From the NCBI GenBank assembly GCA_964464385.1, contig CAYXFZ010000030.1, forward strand, positions 1 to 25,836: 25,836 nucleotides of DNA, in the 5' to 3' direction. This document shows positions 1 through 7,409 of this stretch, piece after piece. The notes below the pieces were generated by a model. That model made no database searches. It saw only the letters and a program-made list of their open reading frames with translations, and was not told the origin of the DNA. Within the stretch, counting starts at the first letter, position 1. Each line of letters opens with the position of its first letter. This DNA comes from CAYXFZ01 sp964464385. GTDB taxonomy: Bacteria > Planctomycetota > UBA1135. The position numbers were made by a program, and so were the translations under genes.

Positions 1-95
1 AGCGGAAGCCCGCCAAGCGCAAAGCTGCGAAGCGGAAGGCCAAGCGGAAGCCCGCGAAACGCAAGGCCAAGCGCAAGGTCAGGCGGAAGCGCTAG
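1..95 (+). CDS. C-terminus of a histone H1-like Lys/Arg/Ala-rich DNA-binding protein (partial)
   Basis: Only the 3' end is inside the window; reading starts at base 3 and ends at a TAG at 93-95. The 30 visible residues are almost entirely Lys, Arg, Ala and Pro in an imperfect PAKRKAKRK repeat, ending VRRKR. This composition is typical of the basic tails of bacterial histone H1-like proteins, which bind DNA non-specifically and compact the nucleoid. The HU gene lies downstream on the same strand, so two nucleoid proteins sit side by side. The N-terminus is not visible, so a basic tail on another protein (for example a ribosomal or RNA-binding protein) cannot be excluded. Confidence 0.6.
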   Translation, partial: RKPAKRKAAKRKAKRKPAKRKAKRKVRRKR

Positions 96-132
96 TCGTT
101 CCTCCTGAATGCCGCCGCGGATGTCGCGGCTC

Positions 133-182
133 GCTCGCGCTGGCGAGCATCTGGCCCCAGGAGTCTTTGTGCCCCTGGGGCC
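133..182. repeat. Two inverted repeats in the spacer before HU
   Basis: The 140-base spacer between the H1-like gene and HU holds a small GC-rich hairpin (gctcgc 133-138, 4-base loop, gcgagc 143-148) and a second inverted repeat, ggccccag 153-160 with ctggggcc 175-182 around a 14-base loop. They may be a weak terminator or attenuator, but no run of T follows either stem. I see no convincing promoter in the rest of the spacer. Confidence 0.3.
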
Positions 183-235
183 GTTTCCCTCCCTTCACTT
201 CCTACTTGTCCCTCCCTCTGCCAACTCCCTCACTC

Positions 236-508
236 ATGAATAAACGCGACCTCATTGATTACGTCAGCGAAAATCTCGGCACGACCAAATCCAGTTCAGA
301 AGAAATTGTCAATGCTGTTTTCTCCGGCGTCAGGCATGGCGTCTCTAAAGATGCCGCCGTTTCTGTCGCTGGCTTTGGGACTTGGACAGCACGTCAACGT
401 GCGGCCAGAATCGGCCGCAACCCGCAAACCGGTGATCCCATTCAAATTCCCGCCAGTAAAACGGTTGGCTTCAAACCCGCCCGCAACTGGAAGGAAGCGT
501 TGAACTAA
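236..508 (+). CDS. HU family DNA-binding protein
   Basis: A 90-residue protein, exactly the usual size of HU/IHF subunits, small basic dimers that bend and compact DNA. It begins MNKRDLIDYVSENLG, and the flexible DNA-binding arm region contains the conserved GFGTW and RxGRNPQTG segments (about residues 45-65), followed by an I-PASKTVGFKPA stretch, all hallmarks of the family. An in-frame ATG at 167 would add 23 residues rich in Pro and Leu that have no HU counterpart, so I chose the ATG at 236. There is no obvious Shine-Dalgarno sequence upstream. The gene ends 17 bases before a strong hairpin that also closes metG from the other side. HU rather than IHF is the more likely label, but the sequence alone does not settle alpha, beta or homodimer type. 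Confidence 0.93.
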   Translation: MNKRDLIDYVSENLGTTKSSSEEIVNAVFSGVRHGVSKDAAVSVAGFGTWTARQRAARIGRNPQTGDPIQIPASKTVGFKPARNWKEALN

Positions 509-525
509 GTTATATTTCACCAAGA

Positions 526-558
526 AAGACCTGAGTTGCGTAGTGCAGCTCAGGTCTT
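526..558. terminator. Bidirectional rho-independent terminator between HU and metG
   Basis: A 14-base-pair stem (526-539 with 545-558, one G-T mismatch that is a wobble in RNA) encloses a 5-base loop. A T-rich run follows on the plus strand (tcgttgttttgttgg), and a shorter U-rich run follows on the minus strand. The stem overlaps the stop codon and last codons of metG, so one hairpin can end both converging transcripts. Confidence 0.8.
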
Positions 559-2310
559 CGTTGTTTTGTTGGCTGTGGAATCCTGCAAGAAATCCAATTC
601 TTCGGCCAAAGTTTCCTGCAAAATCTTGGGAAACAAAACGATGGCCTGGCCAAGAGATTGTCCTTCAGGGAGGGGAGCCGGAGGATTGCCGATTCCTTCC
701 TCGCCCCAAGTGTTTCCGTCCAGGTGGGTTGCGGCATCCCCAAGCATGGTCCGCAATTGAGCAGCGGCGTTAGGACAGAAAGGAAGGAGGCGTCGAGAAC
801 ACAACTCCAGATAAGCAAGGCAGCGTTCGATGGTGGTGCTGGCTTGTACTCGCTCTGCGGGATCCTCGGAGTGGATGCTTTTCCAGGGGGCTTGGGCATC
901 GAAATACCGGTTGAGGGCATCACAGCCAGCCAAGAGGGCGCGACATGCCCGCGCAAATTCCTGGTTCTCGAGGCTGGTCCCTACCTTAGCCCAAGCAGCA
1001 TCAGCCTCTTTTAAGTTGGGGTTGGCCTCGTTGCCTGGGGCCGGAACCCGGTTTTCGTATCTTTTGTCCACAAATTTCAATACTCGTGATGCCAAATTCC
1101 CCAATTTGTCTGCCAACAGAGCGTTATTGGTGGTTTGAAAGCCTTCCCAGGTGAATTCGCTATCTGAAGTTTCAGGGGAAGTCAGCAAGAGATGGAACCG
1201 GATGGCGTCTGCGGAATAGCGCTCGAAGAAGCGGTCATTGTCCACATACCAACCTTCGGAAGTGGAAAACTTGCGGCCTTCCAAATTGTAAAATTCATTG
1301 GCCGGCACGGCCCAAGGGAGAATAAAAGGTTGGTCTTCCCAAGCCGTTCCTTGCCCGAGCAGCATGGCTGGGAAGACCACGCAATGAAAGGCAATGTTGT
1401 CCTTGCCAATGAAATGCATGAGGCGGGTTGCAGGATCCAGCCAGAAATCTTTCCAAGCCTCGGGCTTGCCCTGCTTGTTGGCCCATTCCATGGTCATGGA
1501 TAAGTAACCAATGGGGGCATCAAACCAGACATAAAGGACTTTTCCTTCGGCACCAGGGAGGTGTTCTGGAACCGGAATTCCCCAGGGTAAATCCCGAGTA
1601 ATTGGCCTTTGTTGCAAGTCTTTCAGGAGCGCACGGACCTGGCCATCCACGTTGGGTTTCCACGGCCGATGTGGGTGGTTGGAATCCTGGCCTTCATACC
1701 ACTCGCCAAGCCCAGCCTTCAAAAGGCCTGGGAGATCCAAATACCAATGCCGAGTGTTGCGCAGTACTGGGCGACTGCCATCCACGAGACTGACGGGGTT
1801 GCCTAATTGACGTGCGTCCACCCAAGTACCACAAGCGGGACACTCGTCCCCACGTGCTTGATCGTGTTGGCATTGCGGGCAAGTCCCTTGCAGGTATCGA
1901 TCCGGCAAGAATCGTTCTGCTTTTTCGGAATACCATTGTTCTTCTTCTCTAGATTCGATCCAGCCATTTTCTAGCAGAATTTCGAAGAATTTACGGCAGG
2001 TCTCCGCGTGTTGGGGACAGCGAGCCGTGCCGCTGAAAATATCAAAATGAATCTGGAAGCGGTCGAACAGGGAATGGATTTTCCCGTGCCACAGATCCAC
2101 GGATTCTTGGTAGGAAATGCCTTCCTCCTCCGCGCGCAAGGTGATGGCCACCCCGTGCTCATCGGTGCCGCAAACATACAGAACCTCGTGCCCCTGCATG
2201 CGCAGAAAACGGACGGCCGTGTCAGCGGGCAGATACGCACCGGCAATGTGCCCAAAATGGATGGGCCCATTGGCGTAAGGCAGGGCAGAAGTGACGAGGA
2301 ACCGAACCAT
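550..2310 (-). CDS. metG: Methionyl-tRNA synthetase
   Basis: Class I synthetase that charges tRNA(Met) with methionine in the cytoplasm; 586 residues from the chosen start. The Rossmann catalytic domain opens with MVRFLVTSALPYANGPIHFG and carries the HIGH signature as HFGH (residues 18-21). A zinc knuckle has Cys144, Cys147, Cys157 and Cys160. The KMSKS loop reads KFSTS (347-351), so the second Lys is Thr; I believe similar variants occur in other MetRS proteins, so this need not impair function. The anticodon-binding helical domain follows, and no C-terminal EMAP/Trbp111-like domain is present. An in-frame ATG at 2355 would add 15 residues before the conserved N-terminus, so the ATG at 2310 is preferred. 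The gene is divergent from gcdH and convergent with HU. Confidence 0.96.
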   Translation of the reverse strand: MVRFLVTSALPYANGPIHFGHIAGAYLPADTAVRFLRMQGHEVLYVCGTDEHGVAITLRAEEEGISYQESVDLWHGKIHSLFDRFQIHFDIFSGTARCPQHAETCRKFFEILLENGWIESREEEQWYSEKAERFLPDRYLQGTCPQCQHDQARGDECPACGTWVDARQLGNPVSLVDGSRPVLRNTRHWYLDLPGLLKAGLGEWYEGQDSNHPHRPWKPNVDGQVRALLKDLQQRPITRDLPWGIPVPEHLPGAEGKVLYVWFDAPIGYLSMTMEWANKQGKPEAWKDFWLDPATRLMHFIGKDNIAFHCVVFPAMLLGQGTAWEDQPFILPWAVPANEFYNLEGRKFSTSEGWYVDNDRFFERYSADAIRFHLLLTSPETSDSEFTWEGFQTTNNALLADKLGNLASRVLKFVDKRYENRVPAPGNEANPNLKEADAAWAKVGTSLENQEFARACRALLAGCDALNRYFDAQAPWKSIHSEDPAERVQASTTIERCLAYLELCSRRLLPFCPNAAAQLRTMLGDAATHLDGNTWGEEGIGNPPAPLPEGQSLGQAIVLFPKILQETLAEELDFLQDSTANKTTKT

Positions 2311-2317
2311 GAGGACG

Positions 2318-2323
2318 TAGAGT
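2318..2323 (+). promoter_or_regulatory. Candidate -10 element (TAGAGT) for gcdH
   Basis: TAGAGT lies 37 bases before the GTG start, in the 50-base divergent spacer between metG and gcdH. It resembles the TAGAAT elements before several other genes here, and it is followed by agggcttcc, as is the TAGAAT before fusA. I see no good -35 box, so support is modest. Confidence 0.35.
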
Positions 2324-2360
2324 AGGGCTTCCTCGCCCCCTTTTCCCCACCGCACCTTCC

Positions 2361-3536
2361 GTGGCTTCCTCCCTAGAGCTGGACCTTTACGAGGTCTCCG
2401 ACCTCTTCACCAAAGAAGAGATTATGGTGCGAGATCAGGTCCGATCCTGGGTTAAGGGTGCCCTATTGCCGGTGGTCGCCCATCACTGGGAAGCCGGCAC
2501 CTTTCCCAACGAACTCATTCCCGAGATGGGGCAATTGGGGCTTTTGGGCCCGGCGATCCCTGAGGAATACGGCGGTGCGGGCCTTGGTTCGGTCGCTTAC
2601 GGTCTGATTTGTCAGGAAATCGAAGGGGCTGATTCCGGGGTGCGCTCCTTTGTCTCGGTGCAGGGTTCTCTTGTCATGTTTCCCATCTATACCTTTGGCA
2701 GCGCCGAGCAGAAGCAAGAATGGCTCCCGCGGCTTGCCCGTGGCGAGGCCATCGGCTGTTTCGGTTTGACGGAGCCGGACTTTGGCTCTGACCCCAGCGG
2801 CATGCGGGCTCGGTGTCGTCGCCGTGGCGAGAACTGGGTTCTGGAAGGTCGCAAAATGTGGATTACCAATGGTTCGGTTGCAGATGTTGCGGTGGTTTGG
2901 GCCAAGGATGAAGAAGGACAAGTGCACGGATTCCTGGTGGAAAAGGACCGCCCCGGTTTCAGCGCGCCTGAACAAAAGCACAAATGGTCACTGCGGTGTA
3001 GCGTGACCTCTGAACTTGTTCTGGATGAGGTTCAAGTCCCCGACTCCAATCGTTTGCCCGGCGCTGAGGGCCTCAAGGCGGCGATGCGTTGTTTGACCGA
3101 GGCCCGTTACGGCATTGCATGGGGTGCGGTTGGTGCCGCTCAGTCTTGCTTTCAAGAGGCCCGCCGTTACACCCTGGAGCGGCAAATTTTTGACAGGCCG
3201 TTGGCGGGCTACCAACTGACACAAGAAAAATTGGCGGGGATGGCTTCAGGCATCACCAAGGGGCAACTCTTGGCCTGGCGCTTGGGTCGACTCAAGGAAG
3301 AAGGCAAGCTGGCGCCGCCGCAGGTTTCTTTGGCTAAGCGTGACAATGTGCGCATGGCACTGGATGTAGCTCGTTCCGCCCGCACTCTCTTGGGCGCGAA
3401 TGGAATCACCTTGGAATATCATTCGGGTCGCCACGCCTGCAACTTGGAAACAGTCTTGACCTATGAGGGGACCGAAGAGATTCACACTTTGATCCTGGGG
3501 CAGGCCGTAACCGGCTTGCCGGCCTTCCGGGGTTAG
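2361..3536 (+). CDS. gcdH: Glutaryl-CoA dehydrogenase (acyl-CoA dehydrogenase family)
   Basis: FAD-dependent enzyme that oxidises and decarboxylates glutaryl-CoA to crotonyl-CoA in lysine and tryptophan breakdown. The 391-residue sequence follows the glutaryl-CoA branch of the family closely: SGVRSFVSVQGSLVM around Arg95 (the substrate-carboxylate Arg of the branch), GCFGLTEPDFGSDPS in the FAD/substrate region, WITNGSVAD, ARYGIAWGAVGAA, and YEGTEEIHTLILG with the catalytic base Glu369. The first in-frame start is a GTG at 2361, and the length matches the family. It stands alone, divergent from metG, with no other degradation genes beside it. Its TAG overlaps the TAA of the converging DUF1844 gene by 4 bases. 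Confidence 0.92.
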   Translation: MASSLELDLYEVSDLFTKEEIMVRDQVRSWVKGALLPVVAHHWEAGTFPNELIPEMGQLGLLGPAIPEEYGGAGLGSVAYGLICQEIEGADSGVRSFVSVQGSLVMFPIYTFGSAEQKQEWLPRLARGEAIGCFGLTEPDFGSDPSGMRARCRRRGENWVLEGRKMWITNGSVADVAVVWAKDEEGQVHGFLVEKDRPGFSAPEQKHKWSLRCSVTSELVLDEVQVPDSNRLPGAEGLKAAMRCLTEARYGIAWGAVGAAQSCFQEARRYTLERQIFDRPLAGYQLTQEKLAGMASGITKGQLLAWRLGRLKEEGKLAPPQVSLAKRDNVRMALDVARSARTLLGANGITLEYHSGRHACNLETVLTYEGTEEIHTLILGQAVTGLPAFRG

Positions 3537-3844
3537 TCTTCCGAGTCCTTTTTCCCCTTGCTGGCTTCCTGAAGACCGGATCCCTTTTCACTCCGCTGGA
3601 CAAAGGCCATCTTCAGGTCGGAAAGAAACTTTTCCAAGGTGAGACGTTCGCCTTCCGTCAAGTTCCCTTCGGTGCGATTCTTAAGGAGCTCTAAATCCTC
3701 GATGACCATACGAGTGGCATCCAGGTTGGCGCTTTCTTGCTTGGGAGCGCCCGGTATCTCGATAATGCCCAAGGCGTAAAAACCCTGCATCGCGATTTTT
3801 TGCACAAACAGGCGAAAGTCATTGGCAGGGGTGGGTTCGCTCAT
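3533..3844 (-). CDS. DUF1844 domain protein
   Basis: A 103-residue protein with the DUF1844 pattern: an N-terminal helix (FRLFVQKIAMQGFYALG) followed by a helix-rich middle (ATRMVIEDLELLKNRTEGNLT) and a charged tail ending GKKDSED. The family is small, cytoplasmic and of unknown function, seen in Planctomycetota and several other phyla. The ATG at 3844 starts one base after the pyrG stop, so it is almost surely cotranslated with pyrG; longer upstream frames simply read into pyrG in another frame. The 3' end overlaps the gcdH stop codon. It is the last gene of the lipoprotein-kdsB-pyrG-DUF1844 operon, but nothing in the sequence reveals its function. Confidence 0.82.
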   Translation of the reverse strand: MSEPTPANDFRLFVQKIAMQGFYALGIIEIPGAPKQESANLDATRMVIEDLELLKNRTEGNLTEGERLTLEKFLSDLKMAFVQRSEKGSGLQEASKGKKDSED

Positions 3845-3845
3845 C

Positions 3846-5495
3846 TCAGGAATTGGCGGTGCTGTTGGCTGGTTTGGCCGTAGTTTTGCCGATGGAAAAG
3901 TCCATTGCTGCCTTGGTGAAGGCAGCGAACAAGGGATGGGGAGCCAACGGCTTAGACTTGAATTCCGGGTGATATTGCACCCCAATATGAAATTGAGCAG
4001 CAGGGTATTCGACAATCTCGACTAGATTTCGGGCTTCGTAAACGCCGGAGCAAACCAATCCTGCTTTTTCCAACTTTTGGCGGTAGTCGTTATTGAATTC
4101 CCAGCGGTGTCGATGGCGCTCCAAGACCATGTCGCGGCCATAGATGGCGGCAGCTTTCGTGTTGTCCAGCACCCTGCAGGGGTAAGCGCCCAGTCGCATG
4201 GTGCCGCCTTTGTCCTCGACCGTGGCCTGTTCCCGCATGAGATCAATGACCGGAGCTTTGCATTGAGGATCCACCTCGGAAGTGTGCGCGCCCTCGATTT
4301 CGGCGAGATTGCGGGCGTACTCAATCACCAAGGCTTGCATGCCAAAGCAAATGCCGAAACACGGAACTTCATGTTCGCGAGCCCATTGAATGGCCCGAAT
4401 TTTTCCTTCCAGGCCGCGTTCACCAAACCCACCGGGGACCAGGAGACCGTGGACTCCGTCAAGGAGAGTTTGAGGGTCTTGATCGGCACAATGTTCTGCG
4501 GAAATTTTTCGGAAACGGACTTTTCGACGCAGGGCAGCCCCACCATGAGAAAGCGCCTCGTAAATGGATTTGTAAGCGTCGTGCAAATCGATGTATTTCC
4601 CAACGACAGCAATCTCGATCTCGCCTTCAGGCTCGGCCCAACGCTTTCGGAGATCTTCCCAGTCGGAGAAATCGCCGGGAGTTGTGTCCTCTAAATGAAG
4701 ATGACGAACAATTGCGTCGTCCATACCCTCGCGCAAAAGATCCAGGGGAACTTCGTAAATCGTGGTGTCCACGTCCTTCTCTTGAATGACATCTTGCGGA
4801 GAAACATTGCAAAACAAGGAAATCTTGTCTCGCATTTCCTGAGTCATGGGTCTTTCGCAACGGCATACGAGGATATTGGGCTGAATTCCAATCTCGCGCA
4901 ATTTGCCCACCGATTGTTGGGTGGGTTTGGTTTTCATTTCGCCACTGGCAGCAAGATAAGGCAATAAAGTCAGGTGAACATAGCAGGTTTGCCCCGGACT
5001 CCGCGCATGACCAAACTGGCGAATGGCTTCTAGGAAAGGCAGAGATTCAATGTCGCCAGCTGTGCCACCAATTTCAATGATGGCCACATCGGTGCCGCGT
5101 TGCGCGCCTTGGCGAATGGCCTCCTGAATCTGGTCCGTAATGTGAGGGATGACCTGAACTGTTTTTCCCAAATACTCGCCATGACGTTCCTTGCGAATGA
5201 CTTGTGAGTAGATCGACCCCGTGGTGGCATTGGAATAGCGATTGATCGGGGCGTGGGAAAATCGTTCGTAGTGGCCAAGATCAAGATCGGTTTCGGCTCC
5301 ATCTTCCGTGACATAGACCTCGCCGTGTTCGAAGGGCGACATGGTTCCAGGATCCACGTTGATGTATGGATCCAGTTTTTGGATGGCAACCTTGAGGCCA
5401 CGTTTTTCCAGGAGTACGGCGACGGCAGCGGTTGTGATTCCTTTGCCGAGGGAAGAAACGACGCCGCCGGTGACGAAGATGAACTTGGTGGTCAT
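3846..5495 (-). CDS. pyrG: CTP synthase
   Basis: Makes CTP from UTP, ATP and glutamine, the last step of pyrimidine nucleotide synthesis. The 549 residues match the usual length. The N-terminal synthase domain begins TKFIFVTGGVVSSLGKGI (P-loop) and contains KLDPYINVDPGTMSPFEHGE. The C-terminal class I glutamine amidotransferase domain has the nucleophile Cys383 in GICFGMQ, and His509 and Glu511 in the HPEF motif complete the triad. The start codon overlaps the kdsB stop as ATGA, and DUF1844 follows after one base. Pairing with kdsB makes metabolic sense, because KdsB spends CTP to activate KDO. Confidence 0.97.
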   Translation of the reverse strand: MTTKFIFVTGGVVSSLGKGITTAAVAVLLEKRGLKVAIQKLDPYINVDPGTMSPFEHGEVYVTEDGAETDLDLGHYERFSHAPINRYSNATTGSIYSQVIRKERHGEYLGKTVQVIPHITDQIQEAIRQGAQRGTDVAIIEIGGTAGDIESLPFLEAIRQFGHARSPGQTCYVHLTLLPYLAASGEMKTKPTQQSVGKLREIGIQPNILVCRCERPMTQEMRDKISLFCNVSPQDVIQEKDVDTTIYEVPLDLLREGMDDAIVRHLHLEDTTPGDFSDWEDLRKRWAEPEGEIEIAVVGKYIDLHDAYKSIYEALSHGGAALRRKVRFRKISAEHCADQDPQTLLDGVHGLLVPGGFGERGLEGKIRAIQWAREHEVPCFGICFGMQALVIEYARNLAEIEGAHTSEVDPQCKAPVIDLMREQATVEDKGGTMRLGAYPCRVLDNTKAAAIYGRDMVLERHRHRWEFNNDYRQKLEKAGLVCSGVYEARNLVEIVEYPAAQFHIGVQYHPEFKSKPLAPHPLFAAFTKAAMDFSIGKTTAKPANSTANS

Positions 5496-6217
5496 GACTG
5501 GGGAGAGGTCCGGGCAACGCGTGCCAGGAATGCATCGTAATCCTTTCGGGTGTCAATGCCGGAAAAGCCTTGCGAGAGATGCACCAACCTGATGGGAATC
5601 CCGAGATCCTGGAAGCGGAGTTGCTCCAGGCGTTCGGTCTGTTCCAGAGGGGATGGTGGCGTTTGGGCAAAGGTGCGTAGTGTTGCCCAGGAATAGGCAT
5701 AAACCCCCAAATGGAGCCAATCGGGGCCTTCATGCGGGATTTTCGCACGAGAAAAGGCAAGGGCGTTTCCGTGAACATCGCCCACGACCTTGACGGCGGC
5801 CGGATCATCTGGGTTTAGGTCAGGAGGAAAGGGAGCGCAAAGGGTGGCAACTTTGGCGTCCCTAGCAAGGGCCTCGAAGAGAGCATCCACGGCCTCGGGC
5901 TGCATTTCGGGTTCGTCGGCTTGCAGGTTGACGACATGAGGATGGTCCTCAAAACCTGAGACTGCGGCCCAAACACGATCGCTACCACTGGCGAGGTCGG
6001 GATCGGTGAGCACGGTTTCGGCCCCGGCTTGGCTGGCGACCTCGGCCAACTCCGGACCATCTACCGCCACGAGGATTTGGTCTGCCCCAGTTTTTTGCGC
6101 CTGCTCGATGGTGTGGGCCAACAAAGGCCGACCACTCTCTGCCAAGAGGAGTTTGTGGGGAAGGCGGGTGGACTCTCGTCGCGCGGGAATGACGACCAAC
6201 CTTCGAGGTTGGGGCAT
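5492..6217 (-). CDS. kdsB: 3-deoxy-manno-octulosonate cytidylyltransferase (CMP-KDO synthetase)
   Basis: Activates KDO with CTP to CMP-KDO for lipopolysaccharide inner-core assembly. The 241-residue protein has the nucleotidyltransferase opening RRLVVIPARRESTRLPHK (5-22), then LTDPDLASGSDRVW, the metal/nucleotide motif as QADEP (99-103, where most homologues have QGDEP), HLGVYAYS, LEQTERLEQLR, and a C-terminal GIDTRKDYDAF. The start at 6217 is chosen because it gives a family-like N-terminus and lies one base after the stop of the upstream lipoprotein gene. Its presence implies an LPS-type outer membrane or at least KDO-containing surface glycan. Confidence 0.93.
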   Translation of the reverse strand: MPQPRRLVVIPARRESTRLPHKLLLAESGRPLLAHTIEQAQKTGADQILVAVDGPELAEVASQAGAETVLTDPDLASGSDRVWAAVSGFEDHPHVVNLQADEPEMQPEAVDALFEALARDAKVATLCAPFPPDLNPDDPAAVKVVGDVHGNALAFSRAKIPHEGPDWLHLGVYAYSWATLRTFAQTPPSPLEQTERLEQLRFQDLGIPIRLVHLSQGFSGIDTRKDYDAFLARVARTSPQS

Positions 6218-6218
6218 G

Positions 6219-6743
6219 TCAGCCGCCCTTTTTCGGTTGAGTTCCACTTTTGAAAATATCCGCGCCTTGTTTGTTTTCGATGACCTGCAATCCCAAGGTT
6301 CTGTCATACAGAACCAGCACGGCCAAGCGGCAATCTTGAAGGGTCCGAAGTTTTTCTGCGGGATCACCTTGGACAAAGGCCAAAGTCCACACTTGATCTG
6401 CGCGGCTCACTTGCAGGGTGATGCGGGCACCACGCACGCGGTTGGCGGATGGGATGGCATCTTCGAAAAAATCAAACTGTTCCAATTGTTTGAGGAGCAC
6501 CCCCATGTCTAGGTCTGGAATGACCTTGTAGGTGGCCTCTCGTCGCAAAACCGAGTATCGTTCCGTCTTGGATACCATGGACTCGTTGAAAAGGCCAACC
6601 TTGGTGCCAGCACGGTGATCCAGCAAAGTGACCCGAACCGGACGATTCTCGGGAAGAATTCCCCGGGAGGCCAGGGCCTCTTCGGGGAGGGAAGGGCCTG
6701 CACAGGCGCTAAGCAGGGCTGTCAAGAGAAGGAATGGACGCAT
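6219..6743 (-). CDS. Predicted lipoprotein of unknown function
   Basis: A 174-residue protein whose N-terminus MRPFLLLTALLSACAGPS is a lipoprotein signal peptide with a lipobox ending at Cys14, so it should be lipidated by Lgt (a candidate lgt is at 22082-22969) and anchored in the periplasm. The mature part has mixed alpha/beta character, including PVRVTLLDHRAGTKVG and DLDMGVLLKQLEQFDFFE, and I do not recognise a named family. It is first in the operon that continues into kdsB after one base, which suggests an envelope-related role by association only. A longer frame to 7016 lacks signal-peptide features and runs under the divergent methyltransferase gene. Confidence 0.75.
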   Translation of the reverse strand: MRPFLLLTALLSACAGPSLPEEALASRGILPENRPVRVTLLDHRAGTKVGLFNESMVSKTERYSVLRREATYKVIPDLDMGVLLKQLEQFDFFEDAIPSANRVRGARITLQVSRADQVWTLAFVQGDPAEKLRTLQDCRLAVLVLYDRTLGLQVIENKQGADIFKSGTQPKKGG

Positions 6744-6815
6744 GAAGGTTGAACAGTCCGGCTGCGGACGGACAATCATCCATGATCCCGCGCCATCCAT
6801 CAACCCACTCCGCCC

Positions 6816-7409
6816 ATGACCGCCTCGAAACGGCCGACGCCTCGCAAACTGGCCGTACAGGTTTCCGGCCTTCTCCTCTTGCTGTGCTCGGATCCCCGCC
6901 CCATGACCTTTGCCTTGGGTTGCTGCTTCGTCGCTTTGGCTTGGTTGTTGCGAGCCTGGGCATTTGGCCACTTGTCCAAAAACGAAACCTTGGTCACGAC
7001 GGGTCCTTATGCGCACATGCGCAACCCTGCATATTTTGGGAGTTTTTTGGCCTTGACTGGGGTTTCCCTTGCAGCAGGCAATGCTGAGAGCGGTCGCGGG
7101 CTCCTTGTTTGGGGATTTGGCGCCGTTTTATTGGTGGCCTTTTTTACCAAGTATTTGCCCCGAAAATTTTCTCGCGAACACGGCCGCATGGAGCGTTTGT
7201 TCGGCAAGGATGCCCTCCGTCATCAAGAAAACGTGCCTCCATTCTGGCCCCGGTTGCGTCCTTGGCGCAGTGGCAGTGAGCGCCGCTTCTCCTTGGCTCG
7301 AGTGGGGGAGAACCATGAATGGGCTTGGGCCTTTGTTCTCGCTTTGGTGATGGTTGGTCTTTGGTTTGCCCCTCAATGGTCCCCTTTGGCCAATTGGATG
7401 TCGGGATGA
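6816..7409 (+). CDS. Isoprenylcysteine methyltransferase / PEMT-type membrane methyltransferase
   Basis: A 197-residue integral membrane protein with hydrophobic segments near residues 13-26, 31-50, 76-112 and 170-187. The motif TTGPYAHMRNPAYFGSFL, followed by a membrane stretch and LFGKDALRHQENVPPFWP, is the S-adenosylmethionine-binding signature of the ICMT/phospholipid methyltransferase superfamily. The substrate is not predictable; bacterial members may act on lipids rather than prenylated proteins. It is divergent from the lipoprotein operon (72-base spacer), and its stop overlaps the start of the next gene as ATGA, so the two are likely made together. Confidence 0.78.
   Translation: MTASKRPTPRKLAVQVSGLLLLLCSDPRPMTFALGCCFVALAWLLRAWAFGHLSKNETLVTTGPYAHMRNPAYFGSFLALTGVSLAAGNAESGRGLLVWGFGAVLLVAFFTKYLPRKFSREHGRMERLFGKDALRHQENVPPFWPRLRPWRSGSERRFSLARVGENHEWAWAFVLALVMVGLWFAPQWSPLANWMSG

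Noticed and set aside
153..182. Inverted repeat ggccccag/ctggggcc as a terminator of the H1-like gene
   Set aside because: The 14-base loop is large and there is no T run after the stem; kept only as a repeat.
1270..1284. Loss of the second Lys of KMSKS in MetRS as evidence of inactivity
   Set aside because: KFSTS-type variants appear to occur in other MetRS lineages, and all other signatures and full length are intact, so the enzyme is probably functional.
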